Assembly: GCA_031272565.1 (NCBI GenBank)
Contig: JAISTN010000138.1
Span: 1 to 11,242 of the forward strand
DNA from: Bifidobacteriaceae bacterium
GTDB lineage: Bacteria; Actinomycetota; Actinomycetes; Actinomycetales; WQXJ01
Direction: 5' to 3'
Length of the DNA stretch: 11,242 nucleotides
Shown here: in pieces, positions 1-6,071 of the stretch
Layout: each line of letters opens with the position of its first letter
How positions within the stretch are numbered: the first letter of the stretch is position 1
Notes under the pieces: generated by a model
What the model was told of the DNA's origin: nothing
The model's database searches: none
The model's input: the letters and a program-made list of their open reading frames with translations, nothing else
Position numbers and translations under genes: made by a program

Positions 1-682
1 TGAAGTCGAGCAGGGCCGCGTGGTGATTGAGCGGATGGAATTGGACGCGGAGGGCCGCCCACAGCCCACCGGCGTGTTCGATGAGGTCGAGGCCGACACG
101 GTGGTGTTGGCCTTGGGCCAAGAAGCGGATCTGTCGGTGCTCGATGGCGTGGCGGGCGTCTCCGTGGACCGGGGCGTGGTGGCGGTCGACGAACACATGA
201 TGACTTCCCGGCCCGGCCTGTTCGCGGCCGGCGATGCCGCCCCGGGCGACCGCACGGCCACGGTGGCGGTGGGCCAGGGCAAGTTGGCGGCCCGCAACGT
301 GGACGCCTGGCTGCGCGGGACGGTCTATGACGCGCCGCCGCGCCAGGCGCAGGCCCTGTTCAGCCGCCTCAACACCTGGTACTACGCCGACGCCCCGCTG
401 CAGTCCCGGCCGGAACTGGAGGCCGCCCGGCGGACCTCCGGCTTTGAGGAAGTGGTCCAGGGGTTGTCGACCGAATCGGCCCTGTTCGAGGCCCGGCGCT
501 GCATGAGCTGCGGCAACTGCCTGGAGTGCGACAACTGCTACGGCCTGTGCCCGGACGATGTCATCATCAAGCTGGGGCCGGGCAAGAAGTACGAGATCAA
601 CTACGACTACTGCAAGGGCTGCGGCATCTGTGCCGCGGAATGCCCCTGCGGCTGCATCGAGATGATCCCCGAGGAGCGTTGA
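1..682 (+). CDS. GltD-like NAD(P)/FAD oxidoreductase with C-terminal ferredoxin module (5' partial)
   Basis: The reading frame is open from base 2 with no stop, so the gene begins before the window and only about the last 226 codons are present. The visible part starts in the pyridine-nucleotide-disulfide oxidoreductase fold: VVLALGQEAD, then GLFAAGDAA, the usual flavin/nucleotide GD motif of glutamate-synthase small-subunit relatives. About 90 residues later comes a cysteine-rich ferredoxin region. The first block (Cys codons from base 500) has six cysteines spaced CxxCxxCxxCxxCxxxCP. The second (from base 611) is CxxCxxCxxxCP followed by two more Cys, a [4Fe-4S] ligand set as in PorD-type ferredoxins. 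Family knowledge: such fusions move electrons between NAD(P)H and ferredoxin or a partner such as a 2-oxoacid:ferredoxin oxidoreductase. The partner would lie upstream, outside the window, so the physiological substrate cannot be named. Confidence 0.88.
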   Translation, partial: EVEQGRVVIERMELDAEGRPQPTGVFDEVEADTVVLALGQEADLSVLDGVAGVSVDRGVVAVDEHMMTSRPGLFAAGDAAPGDRTATVAVGQGKLAARNVDAWLRGTVYDAPPRQAQALFSRLNTWYYADAPLQSRPELEAARRTSGFEEVVQGLSTESALFEARRCMSCGNCLECDNCYGLCPDDVIIKLGPGKKYEINYDYCKGCGICAAECPCGCIEMIPEER

Positions 683-707
683 ACCGCCCCTGGGGCGCGG
701 TTAGGCT
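679..707 (+). promoter_or_regulatory. Putative sigma-70-type promoter for the VOC gene
   Basis: TTGAAC at 679-684 and TAGGCT at 702-707 are separated by 17 nt, a good match to the -35/-10 layout. The -35 overlaps the stop codon of the upstream oxidoreductase. The start would fall near 714, giving a leader of about 67 nt before the ATG at 781. The spacer lies within an imperfect palindrome at 682-702 (AACCGC-CCC / GGG-C-GCGGTT with one bulged base), which may act as a weak terminator for the upstream gene or merely be promoter-internal symmetry; no T-run follows it. Confidence 0.5.
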
Positions 708-780
708 GGTAGGACAGCGTGTGTGATGCGCGGCCACACGCCGTCTTTCCATCCGTTCTTTCAACCAATGGGATTTCACC

Positions 781-1251
781 ATGACTAGCCAAAACGCCCT
801 TGGCACCAACACCCTGACACAGGTTGCGCTGGTGGTGCGCGATGTAGTTGCCGTTCGCGCCAAGTGGGCCGCCCTGCTGGGCGTGCCCGAACCGCCCCTG
901 GTGGACGCCGGCGAATATGCCACCACCCAGACCACCTACCACGGCCAGCCCGGCCCGGCGGTGGGCTGCACCATGGCGTTCTTCGATGTCGCCCCCGGCG
1001 TGCAGCTTGAACTGATCCAGCCCAACGGGGTGCCCAGTGCCTGGCAGGACTTCCTGGACCAGCACGGCGAAGGCGTCCACCACGTGGCCTTCGGGGTGAC
1101 GGACACTAGCCGCCGCCTGGAAGCCCTGACGGCCGAGTTCGGCTGGCCGGTGCTGCAGCGTGGCCGCTACGGCGACGGTTCGGGTGAGTACGCCTACGTC
1201 GGCGCCAGCCCTGACCTGAAGGTCGACATCGAGACGCTCGAAAGCTACTGA
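781..1251 (+). CDS. VOC (glyoxalase/bleomycin-resistance fold) family protein, methylmalonyl-CoA epimerase-like
   Basis: A 156-residue protein with the two beta-alpha-beta-beta-beta modules of the vicinal oxygen chelate superfamily: TQVALVVRDV opens the first, GVHHVAFGV the second. By eye it resembles methylmalonyl-CoA epimerase in size and in the segments LELIQPNG, FLDQHGEGVHHVAF and the C-terminal DIETLE. In that family the metal ligands are His, Gln/Glu, His and Glu. Here Glu (LELI), His (VHHVAF) and Glu (DIETLE) are in place, but the first ligand, normally His in a DHVA-like motif, is Gln. The ATG at 781 has no clear Shine-Dalgarno sequence. The gene converges on the next one with an 18-nt gap. 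Epimerase, lyase or dioxygenase-like function cannot be separated by reading alone; the superfamily call is firm, the reaction is not. Confidence 0.8.
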   Translation: MTSQNALGTNTLTQVALVVRDVVAVRAKWAALLGVPEPPLVDAGEYATTQTTYHGQPGPAVGCTMAFFDVAPGVQLELIQPNGVPSAWQDFLDQHGEGVHHVAFGVTDTSRRLEALTAEFGWPVLQRGRYGDGSGEYAYVGASPDLKVDIETLESY

Positions 1252-1269
1252 GCCTGTACCAACCTGTGG

Positions 1270-1776
1270 TTACGCCCGGGCCAGCGGCAGGGCGACGGCC
1301 ACGATCAACGCGTCCGGGGGTAGGCTCCAGCCGCCCGGCTGGGTGGCGTCATGCCGGCTGATCCGGCCGTCCGCGGTCAGGACCTCGGCCCAAACTGGCT
1401 GGACCTGACCCAGTTTGACGGCTGACCCCACGGTTTGCTGGTCTTGCGTTGGCCGGCAGGCGGCATCGGCGGCCACGGCCCAGCCCTTGGGGCCCAGCAC
1501 CGCGGCCAAGTGCCGCCAGGTGCACTTGCCTTGGACGGTGACGGTGGGTAGCTGGGTGTCTGTGGTTACCGTCACCACCCGGTTCAGGTCTGAGGTGTCC
1601 AACTGGCCAATCACGGCCGTGATGCTGGGGACCCCTGGGCCTGGATCATCCAGCCCGTGGCGCAGACTGGGCTGTCCGGCGTCGTAGAGGGACGCCACCA
1701 GGTGCCCGATGGCGACCGTGTGGTGGTGCAGGCCGGCCACTTTCGGTTCCGGTGGACGGCTTCGCGGCGAAGTCAC
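1270..1776 (-). CDS. Small stand-alone protein resembling the FAD-binding half of DprE1/FAD-linked oxidases
   Basis: A 168-residue protein starting with GTG at 1776. Residues about 54-139 read like the PCMH-type FAD-binding domain of DprE1 and FAD-linked (FAD_binding_4) oxidases: a 'PTVTVQGKCTWRHLAAVL' stretch matches the 'vxVxaGxxwxxLxxxL' region, QTVGSAV matches the TVGGAI turn, and AEVLTADGRISR matches the conserved VLTADGE segment. The expected phosphate-binding RGxGRS loop appears as RHGLDDPG, so it is degenerate, and the whole substrate/cap half (normally 250 or more extra residues) is absent. It may be a truncated remnant, a regulator or scaffold from a dead enzyme, or one subunit of a split enzyme. 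The predicted promoter puts the transcript start on the GTG. It shares a 34-bp control region with the divergent PIG-L gene. Being a real gene is likely; the family link is a moderate inference from pattern matching. Confidence 0.6.
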   Translation of the reverse strand: MTSPRSRPPEPKVAGLHHHTVAIGHLVASLYDAGQPSLRHGLDDPGPGVPSITAVIGQLDTSDLNRVVTVTTDTQLPTVTVQGKCTWRHLAAVLGPKGWAVAADAACRPTQDQQTVGSAVKLGQVQPVWAEVLTADGRISRHDATQPGGWSLPPDALIVAVALPLARA

Positions 1777-1810
1777 ACCCGTAGCCTACTGACACCAGTA
1801 GCCTGATGGC
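1777..1810. promoter_or_regulatory. Symmetric divergent promoter region with palindromic centre
   Basis: On the plus strand TAGCCT (1799-1804) lies 6 nt before the GTG at 1811. On the minus strand TAGGCT (1788-1783) lies 6 nt before the GTG at 1776. Between them is a perfect inverted repeat, CTACTG-ACAC-CAGTAG (1786-1801). Start codons, -10 elements and palindrome share one centre, between 1793 and 1794. Both transcripts are predicted to be leaderless. Neither side has a recognisable -35 box. The polymerase footprints would overlap, so the two genes are probably alternative or co-controlled, and the palindrome is a candidate operator. Confidence 0.55.
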
Positions 1811-2524
1811 GTGAGCGAGCAACTGCGGATTCTGGTGGTCATGGCCCACCCGGACGATGTCGACTTCTGGGCGGCCGGTACGGTTGCCACCTGGGTGCAG
1901 GCCGGGGCAGCGGTCACCTACGCGCTGGTGACCGGTGGGGATGCCGGTGGCTTTGACCCGGTGGCACCCCGCGACACGCTGGCGGACCAGCGGCGCCAGG
2001 AGCAGCGGCGGGCGGCCGCCCGGCTGGGCGTGACCGACATCCGGTTCTTCGAGGGCTTTCTGGACGGTGAAGTCAAGGCCGAGGCCGCCCTGATCCGGGA
2101 GATCTGCCGGGTCATCCGGCAAGTCCGGCCACACCGGGTGCTGGCCCAGTCGCCCACCCGCGCCTGGCATGACATCCGGCTGTCGCACCCGGACCACCTG
2201 GCGGTGGGCGAGGCGGTGGCCCAGGCCGTCTACCCGTTTGCCCGCAATCCGTTTGCTTTCCCCGAACTGGCGGCGGCAGGCTTGGCGGCCTTCGAGGTCC
2301 GCGAGCTGTGGCTGCAAGGCGACCCGGCGCCGAATCACACGGTCGACGTGACGGCGGTGTGGGAGCAGCGTGAGGCCGCCCTGATGGAGCACGTCTCGCA
2401 GCACCCCGACCCGGCCCACGCCCGGGCGCGCCTGCGCCAGGAGGCCGCCGCCGTGGCCGCCGCGGCCGGCCTACCGGCCGGCCGCTACGCCGAGGATTTC
2501 CGCGTCATCCCCATCCCCGAATAG
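1811..2524 (+). CDS. PIG-L / LmbE family zinc deacetylase
   Basis: A 237-residue protein of the PIG-L deacetylase family, whose members hydrolyse N-acetyl or related amide groups on sugars such as N-acetylglucosaminyl conjugates. The hallmark AHPDD sits at residues 12-16 (His13 and Asp16 as zinc ligands, Asp15 as the usual general base), followed by the family's ALVTGGDAGG strand. The second motif, HPDH, at residues 126-129 supplies the remaining zinc His. In actinomycetes the best known relatives are MshB and Mca of mycothiol metabolism; this protein is shorter than those (about 300 residues), so assignment to mycothiol is not justified. The GTG start is chosen because a TAGCCT -10 element ends exactly 6 nt before it and the Rossmann-like strand begins at residue 5. 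It ends convergently with the transglutaminase gene. Confidence 0.9.
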   Translation: MSEQLRILVVMAHPDDVDFWAAGTVATWVQAGAAVTYALVTGGDAGGFDPVAPRDTLADQRRQEQRRAAARLGVTDIRFFEGFLDGEVKAEAALIREICRVIRQVRPHRVLAQSPTRAWHDIRLSHPDHLAVGEAVAQAVYPFARNPFAFPELAAAGLAAFEVRELWLQGDPAPNHTVDVTAVWEQREAALMEHVSQHPDPAHARARLRQEAAAVAAAAGLPAGRYAEDFRVIPIPE

Positions 2525-2564
2525 CCGCCAGCTTGCCGGGTAGCCTGCAAGCCCCGCGGGCGGC
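2524..2564. terminator. Nested hairpin between convergent genes
   Basis: Between the PIG-L stop and the transglutaminase stop, GCTTGC (2531-2536) pairs with GCAAGC (2547-2552), and flanking GCCGCC (2524-2529) pairs with GGCGGC (2559-2564). No T-run follows on either strand, so it may be a factor-assisted or bidirectional terminator. The position between converging genes supports that role. Confidence 0.45.
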
Positions 2565-2580
2565 ACCGGCCACCTGGTTG

Positions 2581-3426
2581 CTATGACTCCCGGGTGATCT
2601 TGACGTCGACCCACAACTCGGTGGCCTCGGCGCCGGCATAGACACCCTTGACCGGGGCAATGTCGTCGTAGTCCCGCCCGCGGGCCACCAGCACGTGGCG
2701 GTCTCCCACCGGGATGCGGTTGGTTGGGTCGAAACCCATCCAGGAGCCGGAGTGCCACTCCAACCAGGCGTGTGATTCGGCCTGGGCCGTGAGGCCCACT
2801 TCGGGTTGCTCTTCGGGATGCAGATAGCCGGAGACGTAGCGGGCTGGAATGCCCACCGCCCGCAGCGCGCCCAGCGCAATGTGGGTGATGTCCTGGCAGA
2901 CGCCCTTGCCCTTGACCCAGGCCTCTTTGGCGGTCGAACCGACGCCGGTCACACCGGGCACGTATTCGATCCGGTCGCGGATCGCTTCGCAGATGGCTTG
3001 GGCGGTGTCGAACGGGTCGCGCGGTGACGCGGCGATGTCCCGGGCCAACTCCGCCACCTCCTCAGTGGGGTCGGTCCGGGCGGTCTGGTCCATGTGCTCC
3101 AACAGGCGGCAGCGGGCTTCGGCCTCGTGGCGCATCTCCACCCAGCTAGCCCGGGTGGCCAGGCGCAACGGCCGGTTGACCTCCACCAACGATTCGGCAA
3201 TCACACACAGTTCCGAATGCGGAATCAGGACCTCGAAGCCAACCACCGGGGTGCCCCAGTAGTCCCGGTACGGGAACTGCGGGCCGTGCGGCGTGATGGT
3301 GAGCGAACTGGACAGGACCTGCTGGCCTGAACAGTCCCGCGGCAGCATGCGGGCCTCGTTGTAGGAGGCGTTGGCGTTGCCTTGATAGGTGAACCGGGCC
3401 TCGTGGCGGACACGTAGACGCTTCAT
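2581..3426 (-). CDS. Transglutaminase-like (papain-fold) family protein
   Basis: A 281-residue protein with the bacterial transglutaminase-like N-terminal beta domain (about residues 1-90) followed by a transglutaminase-core papain-like domain. The catalytic triad is visible: Cys177 in GKGVCQD, His219 in ESHAWLEW and Asp233 in GFDPTN. The YVSGYL and HAWLEW segments are typical of this family. The ATG overlaps the upstream alpha-E stop codon by one base (TGATG), and GGAGG at 3438-3434 lies 7 nt upstream inside the alpha-E gene, so translation is probably coupled. Family knowledge: these proteins recur beside alpha-E and circularly permuted ATP-grasp genes and are thought to be amidases or peptidases acting on the product of that ligase. 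Actual peptide cleavage or crosslinking activity is not shown by sequence. There is no signal peptide, so it should be cytoplasmic. Confidence 0.93.
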   Translation of the reverse strand: MKRLRVRHEARFTYQGNANASYNEARMLPRDCSGQQVLSSSLTITPHGPQFPYRDYWGTPVVGFEVLIPHSELCVIAESLVEVNRPLRLATRASWVEMRHEAEARCRLLEHMDQTARTDPTEEVAELARDIAASPRDPFDTAQAICEAIRDRIEYVPGVTGVGSTAKEAWVKGKGVCQDITHIALGALRAVGIPARYVSGYLHPEEQPEVGLTAQAESHAWLEWHSGSWMGFDPTNRIPVGDRHVLVARGRDYDDIAPVKGVYAGAEATELWVDVKITRES

Positions 3427-4358
3427 CAGGCGGCCTCCCCCATCCAGACGGGCAGTGTCAGGGCCGGGAAGTACCGCTCCTTGATGGCGTCGGACGCGGC
3501 CGAGGTTGATTCCTGCACCTTGTCCATCGCCTCCGGTAGGTCCGCCAGCACGTCCTCAATCGGTTGGTACTGCAACCGGGAGATAGCTTGACCCAGAATC
3601 CATTCGGCGCCGGTGGCCACACCGGTGCGGGATGACACCGGCACCGGGTCAAGCTGGTGGACGGCGTTCAGGGCCCGGTTGACGGAGAACCTGATTGACC
3701 GCGGGAAGTACTGGTCCAGCAGCAAGAACTCGGCGGCCCGTTCGGCAGTCGGCTTGCCCCGATAGGCCCGGAGGCAGGCCTCGTAGGCGCCACAGGACCG
3801 CAACAGGGTGGTCCAGGAGGCGCCGCCGGTGCCGGCCAGGTCACGGGTGGCCAGCAGACGGGCCGTCATGTCGGCCCGCTCCAGGCCTTGGCCCAGCATG
3901 AAGAACTGGTAGGGCTCGTCCCGGTTCATGGTGGTGTAGGCGATGCCGGCGGCCATGGCGGAACGTTCCTTGACCCAGGCGAAGAAACCGTGGTGCCGTT
4001 CCGGCGCCACCGAGCCCGGCAGGGCGATCGAGGTGGTGTTGAAGCACTCCCACAGTTCGGTCGAGATGATCTCCCGCGCCCGGCGGCCGTTTTCGCGGGC
4101 TGCCACCAGCGAATACGCGATCGAGGCCGGCTCGGTCTTGTCGGTGGCTAGGCGGGTGGCGACATCGGCGGACGTGAGCGGTCCCGTCATGTCGGTTACC
4201 CCCATGATGGACAGCAGCGAGCGGCAGGCCGCGTCTTCATCGGCTGATGGATACTCCAGCATCAGTTGCAGGTGGATGTCCAGAATGCGGGCGGTGCCGT
4301 CCGCCCGCTCCATGTAGCGGCCCATCCAGAACAGCGATTCGGCGACACGTGACAGCAC
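3426..4358 (-). CDS. Alpha-E domain-containing protein
   Basis: A 310-residue, mostly helical protein that opens with MLSRVAESLFWMGRYMERAD, the signature start of the alpha-E family (formerly DUF403). Later family segments are ARENGRRAREIIS (about residues 87-99) and the FMLGQGLERADMTARLL repeat of the N-terminal motif near residue 160. Its biochemical role is not established; it is nearly always encoded with a circularly permuted ATP-grasp protein and a transglutaminase-like protein, as here, and is assumed to be a structural or substrate-carrying partner. The GTG start is fixed by AGGAGG at 4370-4365, 6 nt upstream, and by the conserved N-terminus. The upstream ATP-grasp stop lies 1 nt before this GTG. 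There is no signal peptide or membrane segment. Confidence 0.93.
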   Translation of the reverse strand: MLSRVAESLFWMGRYMERADGTARILDIHLQLMLEYPSADEDAACRSLLSIMGVTDMTGPLTSADVATRLATDKTEPASIAYSLVAARENGRRAREIISTELWECFNTTSIALPGSVAPERHHGFFAWVKERSAMAAGIAYTTMNRDEPYQFFMLGQGLERADMTARLLATRDLAGTGGASWTTLLRSCGAYEACLRAYRGKPTAERAAEFLLLDQYFPRSIRFSVNRALNAVHQLDPVPVSSRTGVATGAEWILGQAISRLQYQPIEDVLADLPEAMDKVQESTSAASDAIKERYFPALTLPVWMGEAA

Positions 4359-4359
4359 C

Positions 4360-6000
4360 TCACGCCTCCTTTCCCAGCGACTGCTGTTGGTGCTCGATCT
4401 GTTGCCTCAGGCGGTTGTCGTCGTCATCGAAGGTGTCGCCTTGCCCCAGTTGGTGCCCAGGATGAATCGAACCCTGGGCTTGGGGATAGCGGGTGGACGG
4501 CTGTGGCACCACGGGTGTGGGGGCCTCGCCGGCCCGGGTGCCCACCACCCAGGTGTCTTTGGAGCCGCCGCCCTGGGACGAGTTCACCACCAGTTGGCCT
4601 TCCGGCAGGGCCACCCGGGTCAGGCCGCCGGGCAGCACCCAGACATCGCCGTCGCCAGACACCGCGAAGGGCCTCAGGTCGGAGTGCCGCGGCGCCATGC
4701 CGCCTTCCACCAGGGTGGGGATGGTGCTGAGTTGGATGATCGGCTGGGCAATCCAGCCCCGCGGGTTGGCGCTGACCTTTTCCTTCAGCGCCTCCAGTTG
4801 TTCCGGTGTGGCCCTGTCCCCCACCACCAGGCCCTTGCCACCCGAACCGTCCACCGGCTTGACCACCAGGTCGCGGACGTTCTTCAGCACATAGTCCAGC
4901 GAGCCGGGGTCTTCCAGGCGCCAGGTTTCAACGTTGGGCAGCACCGGTTCTTCATGCAGGAAGTACCGGATCAGGTCCGGCACGTAGGTGTAGACCAGCT
5001 TGTCGTCCGCCACCCCGTTCCCGATGGCGTTCGCAATGGTGACGTTGCCGGCCCGGGCCACGTTCAGCAGGCCGGGGGCGCCCAGTACCGAATCGGCCCG
5101 GAACTGGAGCGGGTCCAGGAAGTCGTCATCCACCCGGCGGTAGATGACGTCCACCTTTTGCGGCCCAGAGGTGGTGCGCATCCAGATGAAGCCGCCGGAG
5201 CAGAACAGGTCGCGGCCCTCTACCAGTTCGACGCCCATCAGGCGGGCCAGCAGGGTGTGCTCAAAGTAGGCCGAGTTGAACACGCCTGGGGTCAACACCA
5301 CCACGGTTGGTTCTTCCACCCCCGGTGGGGCCGAGGCCCTTAAGGCGGCGGCCAGTTTGCGGGGGTAGTCGGTCACCTGGCGGATCGACATGCGGGCGAA
5401 CAGCTCCGGCAGGGTCTGGGCCATGACCTCGCGGTTGGAGATGACATAGCTGACGCCGGAGGGCACCCGAACGTTGTCTTCCAGCACCCGCCAGTCACCG
5501 TGCTGGTCGCGGATCAGGTCGATGCCGGCCACGTGGACCCGCACACCACCGGCCGGTTCGATGCCGGCGGCTTGGCGCAGGAAGCCTGGCGCGGACACGA
5601 TCACGTGGGCTGGGATGACGCCGTCGCGGACGGCGTCTTGCCGGCCGTAGACATCCGCCAGGAAAGCTTCCAGGGCCCGCACGCGCTGGGCCACGCCGGC
5701 TTCGATCCGGGCCCAATCGCTGGCTTCGACAATGCGTGGGATGGCGTCCAGGGGGAAGGGGCGTTCTTCGCCCGCGAAATCGAATGTGACACCTTGCGCC
5801 AGGTAGGAACTGGCCAGCGCATCGGCGCGCCCGCGCAGTTCTTCTTGGCTCATGTGTGAAAGGGCCTCATACAGGTCGGCGTAACCGGGCCGCACCTGTT
5901 CGGCTTCGTTGCCACCGCCGGTGGCGGCGAACATTTCGTCCCAGGCGGGGGTCCGCCCGGTATCAGTTGACCTGCCGTAGTTTGCGAAGAGCTGGGACAT
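4360..6000 (-). CDS. Circularly permuted type 2 ATP-grasp protein
   Basis: A 546-residue protein of the DUF404/DUF407 (CP_ATPgrasp) family, predicted ATP-dependent carboxylate-amine/thiol ligases in which the ATP-grasp subdomains are permuted. Recognisable family segments: WRVLEDNVRVPSGVSYV (about residues 170-186), FNSAYFEHTLLA (241-252), VIYRRVDDDFLDPL (285-298), ANAIGNGVADDK (323-334), the glycine-rich nucleotide loop VVKPVDGSGGKG (379-390), and PGGLTRVA with NSSQGGGSKDTWV (457-485). The last 60 residues are a low-complexity tail rich in Pro, Gln and Asp and are probably disordered. It is the first gene of a three-gene operon with alpha-E and transglutaminase-like genes. The ATG at 6000 follows a TAGGCT element by 6 nt, so the operon mRNA is predicted leaderless. 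The substrate is not known; peptide or amide bond formation is inference from the fold. Confidence 0.94.
   Translation of the reverse strand: MSQLFANYGRSTDTGRTPAWDEMFAATGGGNEAEQVRPGYADLYEALSHMSQEELRGRADALASSYLAQGVTFDFAGEERPFPLDAIPRIVEASDWARIEAGVAQRVRALEAFLADVYGRQDAVRDGVIPAHVIVSAPGFLRQAAGIEPAGGVRVHVAGIDLIRDQHGDWRVLEDNVRVPSGVSYVISNREVMAQTLPELFARMSIRQVTDYPRKLAAALRASAPPGVEEPTVVVLTPGVFNSAYFEHTLLARLMGVELVEGRDLFCSGGFIWMRTTSGPQKVDVIYRRVDDDFLDPLQFRADSVLGAPGLLNVARAGNVTIANAIGNGVADDKLVYTYVPDLIRYFLHEEPVLPNVETWRLEDPGSLDYVLKNVRDLVVKPVDGSGGKGLVVGDRATPEQLEALKEKVSANPRGWIAQPIIQLSTIPTLVEGGMAPRHSDLRPFAVSGDGDVWVLPGGLTRVALPEGQLVVNSSQGGGSKDTWVVGTRAGEAPTPVVPQPSTRYPQAQGSIHPGHQLGQGDTFDDDDNRLRQQIEHQQQSLGKEA
4365..4370 (-). 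promoter_or_regulatory. Strong ribosome binding site of the alpha-E gene
   Basis: AGGAGG on the minus strand, 6 nt before the GTG at 4358 and inside the last codons of the ATP-grasp gene. It selects this GTG over the out-of-frame GTG at 4363. Confidence 0.75.
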
Positions 6001-6012
6001 GTCAAAAGCCTA
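6001..6012 (-). promoter_or_regulatory. Predicted leaderless promoter (-10) of the ATP-grasp operon
   Basis: Minus-strand TAGGCT at 6012-6007 followed by six bases (TTTGAC) and then the ATG at 6000. There is no Shine-Dalgarno sequence and no convincing -35 box. Confidence 0.5.
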
Positions 6013-6071
6013 GGCCCAACGGTGTTGCCGGTTTGTGTCCCAAGGGCCCAGATCAACCCGGCCAGATGGGC

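Noticed and set aside
1646..2419. Minus-strand frame of 257 codons opposite the PIG-L gene
   Set aside because: It overlaps a motif-proven gene and the FAD-like gene start; no recognisable domain.
4387..5343. Plus-strand frame of 318 codons opposite the ATP-grasp gene
   Set aside because: His/Gln/Gly-rich composition typical of antisense GC-rich frames; the opposite strand encodes a clear conserved family.
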